Part shown: in pieces, positions 46,387 to 56,510 of the stretch
Position numbering within the stretch: the first letter of the stretch is position 1
Layout: each line of letters opens with the position of its first letter
Assembly: GCF_034366785.1 (NCBI RefSeq)
Contig: NZ_CP112932.1
Location: 1,238,501-1,302,500, forward strand
Source of the DNA: Candidatus Trichorickettsia mobilis
GTDB lineage: Bacteria > Pseudomonadota > Alphaproteobacteria > Rickettsiales > Rickettsiaceae
Length of the DNA stretch: 64,000 nucleotides
Direction of reading: 5' to 3'
The notes under the pieces: model-generated
Databases searched by the model: none
What the model saw: the letters and a program-made list of their open reading frames with translations, nothing else
What the model was told of the DNA's origin: nothing
Program-made: the position numbers and the translations under genes

Positions 46387-47112
46387 TCATATTTTTTCTT
46401 CATCAATCGCTCTAGATAAGAGAGTATTTAGTTCCCCTACAAAATCGTCCATCTTATTATTAATTGATATTACTTTATTCATTAAATAGCTATGAAAAAT
46501 TACGGCAGGAATTGCTGCAAGCAAACCAATCGCAGTAGCAAGCAATGCTTCGGCTATTCCAGGTGCTACTACTGCTAATGAGGTGTTTTTTGAAGCAGCA
46601 ATGGATTGAAAACTATGCATTATTCCCCATACAGTGCCGAATAATCCAATAAAAGTTGCGCTTGAACCTACTGTAGCTAGGAAAGTCAAGTTTGTTTCTA
46701 GTTTTTCTAGTTCACGGTCTCGTATTAAATGCATAGATTGTAGGATCCGTTCTTTTTGACCAATTTTTAAGAAAGAGTCTGTTTGATTCTTTCTATTACC
46801 ACGCTTACATTCGTGCATGGCACCAACAAATATTGCGGCTAATGGGTTGTCAACAGCATTCTTTATGTTTTCATATAACTGATCCAAAATTTGTCCAGAC
46901 CAAAATACTGACTCAAAAGCAGCGATTTTCTTTTTAATTTTAGTTAAACGTAAAGTTTTATCAAATATTATTGTCCATGACCAGATAGAGACAATAATGA
47001 GTAATAACATAACTGATTTACTAACAAGATCTGCGGAGGCTATTAGTGAAAAGATAGAAGAGTTATTACTTACAGTAATATTAGCTACTTCATTAACAGT
47101 TATGGTACTCAT
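46387..47112 (-). CDS. tolQ: Tol-Pal system protein TolQ (MotA/TolQ/ExbB family)
   Basis: 241 residues with three membrane helices: a first near residue 30-50 and two late ones in TVGSSATFIGLFGTVWGIMHSF and AEALLATAIGLLAAIPAVIF. These hold the Thr and Ala/Gly positions of the proton path. First gene of the tolQRAB run. The family assignment is clear; TolQ rather than ExbB follows from tolB in the operon. Confidence 0.93.
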   Translation of the reverse strand: MSTITVNEVANITVSNNSSIFSLIASADLVSKSVMLLLIIVSIWSWTIIFDKTLRLTKIKKKIAAFESVFWSGQILDQLYENIKNAVDNPLAAIFVGAMHECKRGNRKNQTDSFLKIGQKERILQSMHLIRDRELEKLETNLTFLATVGSSATFIGLFGTVWGIMHSFQSIAASKNTSLAVVAPGIAEALLATAIGLLAAIPAVIFHSYLMNKVISINNKMDDFVGELNTLLSRAIDEEKI

Positions 47113-47347
47113 TATAGCTACTTAAATTTTAATGACAAAGATAAATTGGGGAATAGTTTTGTTAGCAAATAAGATCTGTAATGACATTTACATATCTTGC
47201 TTCAGAAAATTAAGATAAGAGTTAGAGTATAATGATATTTATCTGTGTGGTATTTGTTATTCCATCATAAGTTTTTTAGCAACTCTGTTTGACAACATTC
47301 ATTTTATAACTTATGCCAGAATGACAAGTTTATTTCTGAACACCTTT

Positions 47348-47381
47348 GTATAGTTATAGCAAATAATTCCTATAACTATAC
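47348..47381 (-). terminator. hairpin at the end of the rplU-rpmA operon
   Basis: Arms GTATAGTTATAG (47348-47359) and CTATAACTATAC (47370-47381) are exact inverted copies with a 10-base loop, and the right arm overlaps the rpmA stop. A T tract is not evident, so function as terminator is probable but not certain. Confidence 0.5.
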
Positions 47382-47627
47382 TGCAAGTACATTTATTATT
47401 TTACGTCCTTTCTTACAAGTAAACTCTACCTTACCTTTAATTAAGGAAAATAATGTATGATCCTTCCCAATACCTACATTCTGACCAGGATGAAATTTTG
47501 TCCCACGTTGTCTAAAGATAATGTTGCCTGGTATAACATATTGTCCATCGGATTTTTTAGCGCCCAGTCTACGACCGGCAGAATCTCTACCGTTTCTAGA
47601 ACTACCACCAGCTTTTTTCGTTGCCAT
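47376..47627 (-). CDS. rpmA: 50S ribosomal protein L27
   Basis: 83 residues starting [21 protein letters not shown], the bL27 N-terminal arm that reaches the peptidyl transferase centre. [20 protein letters not shown] follows. There is no N-terminal cleaved extension like that of Firmicutes. It follows rplU with a 32-base gap. Confidence 0.97.
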   Translation of the reverse strand: MATKKAGGSSRNGRDSAGRRLGAKKSDGQYVIPGNIIFRQRGTKFHPGQNVGIGKDHTLFSLIKGKVEFTCKKGRKIINVLAV

Positions 47628-47659
47628 CTTTCAATACCATCTATAATAAAATCAAAATA

Positions 47660-47977
47660 TTATTTCTTTGTAATATCTAAAATCTTTATCTCTGTTAATT
47701 CTTGTCTATGCCCAGCAGTGCGTCGATAGTTTTGACGACGTTTTTTCTTAAATACTAATATTTTATCATCTTTAAGCTGACTAGTAATCTCAGCTGTTAC
47801 AAGTGCATCCTTAACAATAGGAGTGCCAATAAAAAATGCCTTTGATGCTTCGCCAATCATCAGTATTTCATTGAATTCAACTTTCGCTCCGGGAATACCA
47901 TCAATTTTCTCTATTTTTATTTTGCTATTTCTAGCAACTTTATATTGTTTTCCACCTGTTCTAATGACTGCAAACAT
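47660..47977 (-). CDS. rplU: 50S ribosomal protein L21
   Basis: 105 residues. Family motifs: FAVIRTGGKQYKVARNSKI at the start and KKRRQNYRRTAGHRQELTEIKI at the end. Homologues begin MFAVI or MYAVI, so the start at 47977 is chosen over the ATG four codons upstream. It leads the rplU-rpmA pair and is divergent from pbpC. Confidence 0.96.
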   Translation of the reverse strand: MFAVIRTGGKQYKVARNSKIKIEKIDGIPGAKVEFNEILMIGEASKAFFIGTPIVKDALVTAEITSQLKDDKILVFKKKRRQNYRRTAGHRQELTEIKILDITKK

Positions 47978-48081
47978 ATTAATAATCAAATTATATTTTA
48001 AAAATACTAGGGTAGTATATACTATAGACTGCTTGAGTCAATAGTAATTTAAACGGTATTAAAATTATAAAAAATTTTCAC

Positions 48082-50349
48082 ATGTTTCTTGCTAGATTTC
48101 TAATGTTGATGATAGCTATTTTGTTGTCATATATGATCCTTTCTAAACCTTTATTATTAGAAGATACGGATTTTTCCAGGATAGTTTTGGATAGAAATAA
48201 AAAATTAATACGCTTAACCATCTCTGCCGATCAGAAATATAGATTATATACATCACTAGACAATATAGCACCTCAATTTATTGAAGCGGTGTTGTTATAT
48301 GAAGATAAATATTTTTATCAACATATAGGTGTTAATCCTATTGCGCTATATAAAGCTTTCATCCAGACATATCTTGGAGGTAATCGTAAAGTTGGCGGTT
48401 CAACTATTACTATGCAAGTGGCTAGATTGAAATTCAAAATAAAATCTAGTAATGTCTTAGGCAAAATTTGGCAAATAGTAAAAGCCATTCAGTTGGAATT
48501 ACATTATTCAAAGCGTGATATATTAGAAGCCTATTTAAATTTAGTGCCGTATGGTGGTAATATTGAAGGGGTAGGAGCAGCAAGCTATATATATTTAGGT
48601 CGTCAAGCACAGGACTTAAACTTATTTGAAAGTTTAAGTTTGGCAGTGATTCCTCAGAATCCAGTTAAAAGAGCTCCAAATAGTAAAGTATTGGAAGTAT
48701 CTAATAATAAAACTTTATTAGCCAGGAAATTTTTATTTGAGCGTTGGCAGGAGTTGCATCCACAAGATAAAGTTTATAATAAATTATTTGATTTGCCGGC
48801 TAAATTTAATTCTATACAAGATTTACCGTTTATAGCACCGCAGTTTACGTTAAGAATGCTTGCAACTAATAATCATCATAATATTACTACTACAATAGAC
48901 AAAGAAATCCAAAGTTTAATTGCTCGTCAGCTTGAGGTTTATGTAAATGCGTCAACAATTTACGGCATTAAAAATGCTGCCGCCTTATTGATAGATTTTA
49001 CTACCATGGAAGTGTTAGCAAGTGTTGGTTCAGCTAATTTTTCTGATGTCAATATTCAAGGTCAGATTGATGGGACAAGAACTAGGCGTTCTCCAGGGTC
49101 GACTTTAAAACCGTTTGTTTATGCTTTAGCTTTTGATCAAGGATTAATCCATCCACTAACATTGTTGAAAGATACACCATATAATTATGGTAATTATTTA
49201 CCGGAAAATTTTGATGGTGATTTTATTGGGCCTATTAGTGCTAGAGATGCATTGATTAAGAGTAGAAATGTTCCGGTATTATATCTCGCTTCCAAGTTAT
49301 TCAACCCAACTTTTTATGAATTTTTAAAACAATCTGGAGTAGCCAGATTATTACCTGTAGATAAGTATGGATTATCATTAGCTCTTGGTGGTGTAGAAGT
49401 TACTATGGAAGAGCTAGTAAAATTATATGCCATGCTTGCAAATATGGGGAGATATCAGGAACTTAAGAAAGTAATAGAGGTACAACCAAATAATCTTGAG
49501 ATTAGTTCACTATTATCACCTGAAGCTAGCTATATGACTCTAGACATATTAAAGAATGTAGCAAGACCTGGATTAAATGCCAATATGTTAGGTAGTGCAG
49601 CGACAAATTTAGCAGTTTATTGGAAGACAGGGACTTCTAGCGCATTTCGTGATAGTTGGGCTGTAGGTATATTCGGTAAATATGTGCTTGCAGTGTGGGT
49701 TGGTGATTTTCAAGGAAAAGTTAAGGGGCAGTTTATCGGAGTGAAAACCGCAGCGCCATTATTTTTTAATATTATTGATTCTTTAACTAGTATAAATCTA
49801 ATTGAAGATTTAATTAGCTATAAAGTGCCATCATTAAAGATTACTAAGGTTTTAGCTTGTGCTGATACTGGCGATATAGATAATAACCTATGTCCTATTA
49901 AGACTGATACGTGGTTTATTCCAGGTAAATCGCCAATTAAGCCTAGTGGTATATATAGAAAACAAGAGAGACAACTGGCATCAGGGAATAATTCTTATCA
50001 GATCAGCAAGTTCTGGTCCAGTGATCTGAACCAGGTTAGTATAAATAAAAATCCTTTGCCGTCTACTATAAGTGTTTATGGAGTTAATAGCAATAGCTAC
50101 CAGAAACCAGAAATTACTTCTCCGCTTAAAAATGTTGTTTATTCACTTAAAGTTAGTAAATTTATTACTTTTTCAGCGATTACTGATGCAAATGCTGCAA
50201 CACTATTCTGGTTTGTAGATAATCAATTTATTGCTAAAACTATGCCCACAGAATTGTTTTTATGGCAGGCAACTATTGGTAAAAAAATCATCAGGGTTAT
50301 TGATAATAATGGCTATAGTCATACTAGAGTTATAATAGTAGAAAATTAG
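48082..50349 (+). CDS. pbpC: penicillin-binding protein 1C
   Basis: A 755-residue bifunctional peptidoglycan synthase with one N-terminal membrane helix. The GT51 domain shows LLYEDKYFYQHIGVNP and GGSTITMQVARL. The transpeptidase has SPGSTLKP with the active Ser, SRNVP and KTGTSS. The C-terminal domain of about 100 residues is BiPBP_C, which identifies PBP1C. All catalytic motifs are intact, so the cell should be able to polymerise some peptidoglycan. Its stop overlaps by four bases the end of a small convergent gene. Confidence 0.92.
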   Translation: MFLARFLMLMIAILLSYMILSKPLLLEDTDFSRIVLDRNKKLIRLTISADQKYRLYTSLDNIAPQFIEAVLLYEDKYFYQHIGVNPIALYKAFIQTYLGGNRKVGGSTITMQVARLKFKIKSSNVLGKIWQIVKAIQLELHYSKRDILEAYLNLVPYGGNIEGVGAASYIYLGRQAQDLNLFESLSLAVIPQNPVKRAPNSKVLEVSNNKTLLARKFLFERWQELHPQDKVYNKLFDLPAKFNSIQDLPFIAPQFTLRMLATNNHHNITTTIDKEIQSLIARQLEVYVNASTIYGIKNAAALLIDFTTMEVLASVGSANFSDVNIQGQIDGTRTRRSPGSTLKPFVYALAFDQGLIHPLTLLKDTPYNYGNYLPENFDGDFIGPISARDALIKSRNVPVLYLASKLFNPTFYEFLKQSGVARLLPVDKYGLSLALGGVEVTMEELVKLYAMLANMGRYQELKKVIEVQPNNLEISSLLSPEASYMTLDILKNVARPGLNANMLGSAATNLAVYWKTGTSSAFRDSWAVGIFGKYVLAVWVGDFQGKVKGQFIGVKTAAPLFFNIIDSLTSINLIEDLISYKVPSLKITKVLACADTGDIDNNLCPIKTDTWFIPGKSPIKPSGIYRKQERQLASGNNSYQISKFWSSDLNQVSINKNPLPSTISVYGVNSNSYQKPEITSPLKNVVYSLKVSKFITFSAITDANAATLFWFVDNQFIAKTMPTELFLWQATIGKKIIRVIDNNGYSHTRVIIVEN

Positions 50350-50651
50350 CTATCATTTTGATCACTTTGATCATATTGTATTTTTGAATTTTCTCCTGAA
50401 ATATTTGCTGAGAATGGGTTGTTTTCTTTGTTTTCCATATTTTCTAAATTAAAGCGCTCAGTTACATATTGATCATTAAGTGCTTTGACAAATTGTTCTG
50501 CTGTAACCTTTTTTCCTTGCATCATCTGCATAACTAATAGTTTTACTTGCTCTGAAACTCCGTTTTTCTCAATTTCTTCAATTTTTTTTAAATAATGTTT
50601 TTTTTCTTCTTCTGAGACAGGTATAGGTAATTTAGTTGATTTCTTTTTCAT
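50346..50651 (-). CDS. small conserved-looking hypothetical protein, 101 aa
   Basis: Charged and helical N-terminal half (KKSTKLPIPVSEEEKKHYLK, EEIEKNGVSEQVKLLVMQMM) and an Asn-, Ser-rich tail. It may match a Rickettsia-type domain of unknown function, but I cannot name it. The Shine-Dalgarno-like AGGAAA precedes the ATG at 50651. Convergent with pbpC with a four-base overlap. Confidence 0.55.
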   Translation of the reverse strand: MKKKSTKLPIPVSEEEKKHYLKKIEEIEKNGVSEQVKLLVMQMMQGKKVTAEQFVKALNDQYVTERFNLENMENKENNPFSANISGENSKIQYDQSDQNDS

Positions 50652-50763
50652 AATATTTTCCTAAAGTTATGAACTATAAAATTAAAATTTATGGCTACCC
50701 AATATATACTGTGTATAAATGAAGAGTTGGAAAAATTGCAGTGCGTAGCCGCAAATAGCATTG

Positions 50764-50830
50764 GTCATGCTGAACTCGTTTCAGCATCTCGTCAGGAATT
50801 CACAAGATGCTGAAACGAGTTCAGCATGAC
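50764..50830. repeat. 26-bp perfect hairpin repeat
   Basis: Arms 50764-50789 and 50805-50830 are exact inverted copies (ends GTCATGCTGAAC/GTTCAGCATGAC) with a 15-base loop. It stands in the 260-bp gap between the 101-aa gene and tsaC. The CAGCATGAC end motif also occurs near 12148. Confidence 0.85.
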
Positions 50831-50911
50831 AAACATTTTTTTAACTTTTCATTTATGAGAAGTATATACATTAGCAATATTACATAATCAAACGTAATTT
50901 ATATAAAATAT

Positions 50912-51853
50912 CTAGCAAAAAGCTGCTCGTTTTAATCGATCGTTGATCGCAAGACCTATACCGTGATTTGGAATTGTAGCAACTGCAATCTGAGTGATGC
51001 TGTTATTTAGCGAATAATTATCTAATATTCTTAGGAAATTATATAAATTAGCTGCTGCCTCAGTCATATTGCCGGTTTTACTCAAATTTATCGTGTAGGA
51101 GCCGTCTAAATTACTATTGCCGAAATTTAACCCTATTTCGTTAGCAGTCATATTATCAGCATTAAGACGCAATTTGGTTTTGGGTGCATAATGTTTATCT
51201 AACATTCCTGGTGCTTTGATTACGTGTTGTGGCGGTAGTAGATTTATTATTTTTTTACCTAAAGCTAATTCTATTGTTTCAGGAGTAATAAAACCATAGC
51301 GTAAGATTGTGGGAGTAGCAGTAGTAGTATCAATGATAGTAGATTCTAAACCTAATATTGCCAAAGGATTATTGTCATTAATTACAAAAACCTCAGTATC
51401 GGCAAAATCAGTAGCTACATGCCCAGCATTAGTAGCACTAATATAGCCTGAAGGATTAGCACTCGGAGCTGCAATGGGACAATTAGTTAGATCTATTAAT
51501 TGACGAGCAAGATCATGAGCCGGAACTCTAATGGCAATAGTCGATAGTCCAGCTAATACTGAGTTAGCAATGCGATGCCCTGGTTTTAGTGAAACTATAA
51601 TAGTTAGTGGTCCTGGCCAAAATTGGCTTAAAGTATAAGCATCTTCATTAAAATGAGCGATAGATTCTGCTTGGGCAATATTTGTAACATGTACTATTAA
51701 AGGGTTGATCTGTGGACGATTTTTTATTTGAAAGATTTTTTGTACTGCTTGTTCATTGGTAGCATCTGCTCCAAGCCCATATACCGTTTCTGTTGGAAAC
51801 GCAACAACTCCACCTTGTTTGATGATGTTTGCTGCTTTTATTAATTCGTACAT
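50912..51853 (-). CDS. L-threonylcarbamoyladenylate synthase (Sua5/TsaC)
   Basis: 313 residues. The YrdC domain has KQGGVVAFPTETVYGLGADA, the KNRP motif (KNRPQINPLIVH) and CPIAAPSANPSG. The C-terminal Sua5 domain (about 220-313) makes it the long Sua5 form. It makes the threonylcarbamoyl-AMP used for t6A37 of tRNAs that read ANN codons. It overlaps the end of glyS by one base. Confidence 0.92.
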   Translation of the reverse strand: MYELIKAANIIKQGGVVAFPTETVYGLGADATNEQAVQKIFQIKNRPQINPLIVHVTNIAQAESIAHFNEDAYTLSQFWPGPLTIIVSLKPGHRIANSVLAGLSTIAIRVPAHDLARQLIDLTNCPIAAPSANPSGYISATNAGHVATDFADTEVFVINDNNPLAILGLESTIIDTTTATPTILRYGFITPETIELALGKKIINLLPPQHVIKAPGMLDKHYAPKTKLRLNADNMTANEIGLNFGNSNLDGSYTINLSKTGNMTEAAANLYNFLRILDNYSLNNSITQIAVATIPNHGIGLAINDRLKRAAFC

Positions 51854-53979
51854 TATAGATAATCAAAATTAGCTATTTGTAGAAATAGTTGCTTAATATT
51901 ATATAAAAGCGATAAGCGATTATGACGTAGTTCAGGATTTTCATCGTTTACCAGTACCTTATCAAAAAAATTATCAAGATATGGAATTATTTTAATGAGT
52001 AATTCTAGGTTTGTAGCAAAAGTCATCGTTAGTGCCTCGGCAATTTTATTTAGGGCCTCGTTTAACTCGACTTCTGCAGTTGTTTGCAATAATTTTGGTT
52101 GGATTGCTGTGTTAATAAAATTATTGTCTAATATATTATTGATCCTTTTATATGCTGAGATCAAAGCTTGTCCTTCATTACTGCCAGTAAAAGTTTGTAA
52201 AATTTCAAGTTTTACTGCAATAGTTAATAAATCTTGTTTGCGAAGATCTAATACAGCATTAATTAAAGCAAGATCATATTGTTCTTTGAAATAAAATTTG
52301 ACTCTTTCTTGTAAAAACTCGATAAATCCAGAAAAATTACTATCATTAATATTTAAAATCTCAAATATTTTTGATAAATCTTGTGAGTTTATTGAGAACT
52401 TATTAGTCAAGATGATTCTAATAATCGCTATTGCATATCTTCGAAGAGCATAAGGATCTTTTGAACTAGTTGCTTTTTCTCCAACGGACATTAGAGTAAT
52501 CAGACTATCTAGTTTATCTGCAAGAGCTAGTTGTGCTGCCATACTAGTAGGTACATTGTCTGATAATCCTTGTGGTTTATAATGATCTCTGATTGCAATT
52601 GCTATTTCTTCGTGGAGGCCGGCAGATTTTGCATAATAATATCCCATGATGCCTTGCAACTCTGGAAATTCCTGTACCATTTCTGAAACTAGATCAGTTT
52701 TACATAGTTTAGCAGCTATTTGTAAATCCTCATTAGACCTCTCCGGAAACTCAATTTCTGATGGTAATTTTTTCGTCAAAACTAGGCTCCGTTCCTCACG
52801 TATGTCTATATACGCTGGGGTACTCGACTTCGTTTTCCCTAAAAATTCCTCATCATAAATAAGTTTCCGAAGAGGTCTATTTTTTGGAAAAAGATAATTG
52901 CAGATTTGTGCAACTCGTTCACTTTTATCAAACATGCTGCCAAGCTTTGCGTGAAATACGGTTTGCTTAAGTTGCTTAGCTTTATGTTCAGCAGTTGTTT
53001 TTAAATCCTGTTCATAAAAATATAAAGCATCAGATAGTCTTGCAGACAATACTTTTTCATTACCAGCAATAATATTATCTTGATATTGTAATAAATAATT
53101 ATTGCTGACAAATAGAAAATATGGCGCAAAATTACCGTTTTTATCAAAGGCAGTAATATATTTTTGGTGGGTTCGCATTGAAGTAATTAAAACTTCAGGC
53201 GGTAATTTTAAAAATTTAACAGCAATTGTCCCAATCATCACCGTTGGATATTCAATCAAGCCTGTTATTTCTTCTAGTAATTTAGGATCATGGTTCAGAG
53301 TGAGATCAAAACGCTTAGTTAGCTCCTGCAATTGCTCTTCGATCATTTTTTTGCGCTCAAATCCGTCAATTATAACTTTATTTTGTGCTAATCTTTGTTG
53401 GTAATCCTCAAAAGATTGAATATTTTCTAATTTACTCTTCGATAGAAATTTATGTCCGTAAGTATAGTCATTAGCAGTCAAATGAGCTAGTGTTATAGGT
53501 AGTAATTGACGATCAAGAATACATAAAATATTAGTTAATGGCCTAACCCATGCGAGCGAATAATTATTCCAATACATCGATTTTGGCCAGGAATAACTGC
53601 TAATGGCTTTAGGCAATAACTCAAGCAACAGCTGCTTTATTTCAATTATCTGTTGTTGTTTTTTATGAATATAAAATGAATTATGCGGAGCTAGTTGTTC
53701 TTTGGTAATTGAGTGAGCTTTGCAAAAACTTGCGATTACTGATTCACTAGCATCAAGACGTGGCCCTTTAATTTCCAGTATTTTTGCTGGTAAAGTTTTT
53801 GGTAAGCCGGTTACATATAATGTAATACGACGTGATCCTGCAAAAACTTTTAAACTATCAAATGCTATTTCATTATCTATAAAAGTTTTGGTAAAAATTT
53901 CTAGATAACTCGTTGCAGCTGCTGTTTGCATTAGTGCTGGAATTTCTTCGCTTAGTAGTTCTAGTAATAATTCACTCAT
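51853..53979 (-). CDS. glyS: glycyl-tRNA synthetase beta subunit with an RPE1 insertion
   Basis: 708 residues. Typical GlyS motifs include ELLSEEIPALM at the start, PEVLITSMRTHQKY, HAKLGSMFDKSERV, AAKLCKTDLVSEMVQEFPELQG and GLSDNVPTSMAAQLALADKLD. Between SERVAQICNYLF and NEDLQIAAKLCK lies an extra stretch of about 48 residues (about 366-414) with the RPE1-type sequence YDEEFLGKTKSSTPAYIDIREE. The reading frame is kept through it. The subunit binds tRNA and works with GlyQ. glyQ lies 21 bases upstream. Confidence 0.93.
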   Translation of the reverse strand: MSELLLELLSEEIPALMQTAAATSYLEIFTKTFIDNEIAFDSLKVFAGSRRITLYVTGLPKTLPAKILEIKGPRLDASESVIASFCKAHSITKEQLAPHNSFYIHKKQQQIIEIKQLLLELLPKAISSYSWPKSMYWNNYSLAWVRPLTNILCILDRQLLPITLAHLTANDYTYGHKFLSKSKLENIQSFEDYQQRLAQNKVIIDGFERKKMIEEQLQELTKRFDLTLNHDPKLLEEITGLIEYPTVMIGTIAVKFLKLPPEVLITSMRTHQKYITAFDKNGNFAPYFLFVSNNYLLQYQDNIIAGNEKVLSARLSDALYFYEQDLKTTAEHKAKQLKQTVFHAKLGSMFDKSERVAQICNYLFPKNRPLRKLIYDEEFLGKTKSSTPAYIDIREERSLVLTKKLPSEIEFPERSNEDLQIAAKLCKTDLVSEMVQEFPELQGIMGYYYAKSAGLHEEIAIAIRDHYKPQGLSDNVPTSMAAQLALADKLDSLITLMSVGEKATSSKDPYALRRYAIAIIRIILTNKFSINSQDLSKIFEILNINDSNFSGFIEFLQERVKFYFKEQYDLALINAVLDLRKQDLLTIAVKLEILQTFTGSNEGQALISAYKRINNILDNNFINTAIQPKLLQTTAEVELNEALNKIAEALTMTFATNLELLIKIIPYLDNFFDKVLVNDENPELRHNRLSLLYNIKQLFLQIANFDYL
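52738..52887 (-). repeat. RPE1-type palindromic element inside the glyS coding sequence
   Basis: The in-frame insert translates to EEFLGKTKSSTPAYIDIREE followed by LTKKLPSE. This resembles the RPE1 peptides known from many Rickettsia proteins (EEF-GDTERRTAAYT-VRED pattern, from memory). The DNA core near 52794-52830 (CTCACGTATGTCTATATACG) matches the intergenic copies at 43301, 46253 and 55932. Confidence 0.78.
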
Positions 53980-54000
53980 ATGTATACTCCATGAAATGTA

Positions 54001-54882
54001 CTATTGAGCATTTTGTTCTAGTTCAAGCCATTTAACGCAACATTGTTTAGCAAGATCACGAATTCTTGCAATATAAGAAGCACGTTCAGTGACACTAATT
54101 GCTCCTCTGGCATCGAGAATATTAAAAAAATGGCTGGCTTTAATGCAATAATCATAAGCAACTATAGGTAATTCTTGCTGAATCAGATTTTGAACTTGTT
54201 GTTCACTATCTTTAAACTGATGACGCAAGAATTCTACATCGGCAACTTCTAAATTGAATATTGAAAACTGTTTTTCTGCTGCAAAATCAATTTCACCATA
54301 AGTTAATTTATACTCATCCGTTCTACCATTCCAATTTATATTCTTTACCTCATCAATTTCCTGAATATAAAGAGCTAACCGCTCTAAACCATAGGTAATT
54401 TCACCGGCTACCGGTCTACAGTCAATGCCGCCTATTTGCTGCATATAAGTAAATTGTGATACTTCCATACCGTTACACCATACCTCCCAGCCACGTCCTG
54501 CAGCACCAAGAGTTGGTGATTCCCAATCATCTTCAACAAATCTAATATCATGTTCGGTTAAATTAATGCCGATTTCTTGCAAGCTGTTTAAATATAATTC
54601 TTGAATATTATCTGGTGATGGCTTTAAAATAACTTGGAATTGATAATAATGCTGCATGCGATTAGGATGATTTCCGTATCTGCTATCTGTTGGTCTCCTG
54701 GACGGTTGGACAAAAGCAACATTCCATGATTTCTGGCTTAAGGTTCTAAGTACGGTCGCTGGATGAAAAGTACCAGCTCCCATCTCAAGGTCATAAGGTT
54801 GGAGAATAGCACAACCATGATGATGCCAATAATGTTGTAGAGTTAAAATAATTTCCTGGAATGATAAAAATTTGTTGTTCAT
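54001..54882 (-). CDS. glyQ: glycyl-tRNA synthetase alpha subunit
   Basis: 293 residues with the catalytic motifs of Gly[20 protein letters not shown] at the start, the glycine and ATP site [29 protein letters not shown] and [21 protein letters not shown]. Length is normal. It charges tRNA-Gly together with GlyS, which follows in the same operon, then tsaC. Confidence 0.97.
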   Translation of the reverse strand: MNNKFLSFQEIILTLQHYWHHHGCAILQPYDLEMGAGTFHPATVLRTLSQKSWNVAFVQPSRRPTDSRYGNHPNRMQHYYQFQVILKPSPDNIQELYLNSLQEIGINLTEHDIRFVEDDWESPTLGAAGRGWEVWCNGMEVSQFTYMQQIGGIDCRPVAGEITYGLERLALYIQEIDEVKNINWNGRTDEYKLTYGEIDFAAEKQFSIFNLEVADVEFLRHQFKDSEQQVQNLIQQELPIVAYDYCIKASHFFNILDARGAISVTERASYIARIRDLAKQCCVKWLELEQNAQ

Positions 54883-55054
54883 AAATAATATTACTAAAAT
54901 ATATATAGAGCTGAATGAGGCTAATTATATAACAGTTCGCTGATGAAAATGCAACAATTGCAAAAAACTCTGTTATGGTTTAGGGATAGTTGTAAACATA
55001 TGACGTATTATTTGTGTTACTCTATTAAAATAGTTAAGATCATAAAATATAAAA

Positions 55055-55924
55055 ATGCCACCAGCTAATTCGCATCATTTTCCAGCAAAAGTTTCACATA
55101 AAACCATGGGGTTAATTACTTTCTTGACGTTTAGTGTCGTGATAGGTGAATTAATAGTTGGGTATCTGGCTAATAGTTTAGCGGTGATTTCAGACGCGGC
55201 TCATAATTTTGCAGATGCAATTGCTGTTGCAAGTTCGTGGTATTCAATGTGGATTGCAGAAAGCCCTGTGACGGCTAAACGTACATTTGGTTTTCATCGA
55301 ACTGGAATTATTGCTACATTTGTTAATGCCCTTATTTTAATCGTAATGGCATTGATCATTTGTTATGAAGCTTATCATCGTTATCTCAATCCAGTTGCAG
55401 TGGAAGGGATGGTGGTGATTATTGTGGCATTTTGTGCTGCAAGTGTAAATTTATTTAATGGCATGTTATTACATAAAGCTTCAAAAGAAGATATTAACAT
55501 TCGCAGCGCTTTTCTACACATAATAGGAGATGTAGCTACTGCTTTTGGAGTAGTGGTAGCTGGTATTTTTATAATGTTAACCGACATATCGATTATTGAC
55601 CCAATAGTATCTTTTATCGTTGGAGTATTTATATTATGGAGCTCAATAGGGTTGTTAAAAGATTCTGTTGCAGTATTAATGGAAGGGACACCGTCTAACA
55701 TTAATATAGAAGAGTTAGAGCAAGCTATTAATAGTACCCCGGGAGTAGTGCGTTGTTATGATTTGCATGTGTGGGTTATTACCTCTGGCTTTATTGCTTG
55801 CAGTTTTCACCTGGTTACTGATAAACATACTTTAAAAGATAGTCAAACTGTGCTAAGAAGTTTAGAACAGGAATTGGCGACTAAATTTAATATTACTCAT
55901 ACTACGATTCAAATCGAAACATAG
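55055..55924 (+). CDS. cation diffusion facilitator (zinc exporter, CzcD/ZitB-like)
   Basis: 289 residues with six membrane helices and a cytoplasmic C-terminal domain. The metal site is seen in ISDAAHNFADA (TM2) and HIIGDVATAF (TM5). The C-terminal part has the ferredoxin-like fold pattern (TPGVVRCYDLHVWVITSG). CDF proteins export Zn2+ or Cd2+ in exchange for protons. The His-rich N terminus (SHHF) is short. It is divergent from glyQ. Confidence 0.9.
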   Translation: MPPANSHHFPAKVSHKTMGLITFLTFSVVIGELIVGYLANSLAVISDAAHNFADAIAVASSWYSMWIAESPVTAKRTFGFHRTGIIATFVNALILIVMALIICYEAYHRYLNPVAVEGMVVIIVAFCAASVNLFNGMLLHKASKEDINIRSAFLHIIGDVATAFGVVVAGIFIMLTDISIIDPIVSFIVGVFILWSSIGLLKDSVAVLMEGTPSNINIEELEQAINSTPGVVRCYDLHVWVITSGFIACSFHLVTDKHTLKDSQTVLRSLEQELATKFNITHTTIQIET

Positions 55925-55931
55925 GTATAAA

Positions 55932-56055
55932 ACTCGGTGAAAATTGAGAATTGCGTTGTCGTATCTAAAGATCTGCGTTCCTCACGTACTTAAGTACGCT
56001 GCGGTACTCGACTTTGATACTCCTAGCACTTCTTCAATTTTGACCTTCGTCTACC
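55932..56055. repeat. RPE-type palindromic element, second full copy
   Basis: Nearly identical, in inverse orientation, to 46253-46378 over about 124 bases. The core CTCACGTACTTAAGTACGC is a clear palindrome. It separates the CDF gene from the small membrane protein gene. Confidence 0.8.
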
Positions 56056-56092
56056 TTCACTACGTAGATTAAAACAAGATGGAGAATATATA

Positions 56093-56506
56093 ATGGATAT
56101 TATTAATAATATTGGTATTATGAATATAGTTCTTGGTATAGTTGGGCTTATATTGATTGTAGTATTTTTTGTAAAAAGATCAGGCGGTGCTAGGGGGCAA
56201 AAAGTAGTAGATAGCAATAAAGAGGCCCAGTCTGCGGCATATTATCAAAAGAAGCAAAATAATGATCAAAAACTGACTCTCCAAGAGAAATTAGAGTTAT
56301 CATGGAAGTTTTTATATGAAATCACTGAGATAGTAGTAAATAAATTTTCACCACAAGATAGACAAACAGTACAAGAAATAGGTAAGAATCTAGCAGAGGG
56401 TGGAATGAAATATGATCATGTTATTGATTTAGGTATTAAACCAGAAGTTAGTAGAGTGCAGAATCTAGAACAGGAGAAAAAACAAGATCAAAGTATAGGA
56501 AGATAA
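56093..56506 (+). CDS. small membrane-anchored hypothetical protein, 137 aa
   Basis: An N-terminal membrane helix (IMNIVLGIVGLILIVVFFV, about 9-27) is followed by KRSGG and a charged, helical cytoplasmic part rich in Gln, Lys and Glu. It looks like a Rickettsiales-specific family of unknown function (possibly DUF2660). The cytochrome b561 gene follows after only four bases, so the two are probably cotranscribed. Confidence 0.6.
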   Translation: MDIINNIGIMNIVLGIVGLILIVVFFVKRSGGARGQKVVDSNKEAQSAAYYQKKQNNDQKLTLQEKLELSWKFLYEITEIVVNKFSPQDRQTVQEIGKNLAEGGMKYDHVIDLGIKPEVSRVQNLEQEKKQDQSIGR

Positions 56507-56510
56507 ATTT

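Noticed and set aside
51995-53908. Several plus-strand ORFs of 60-100 codons within glyS
   Set aside because: Shadows of the glyS frame; none has a motif or ribosome-binding site.
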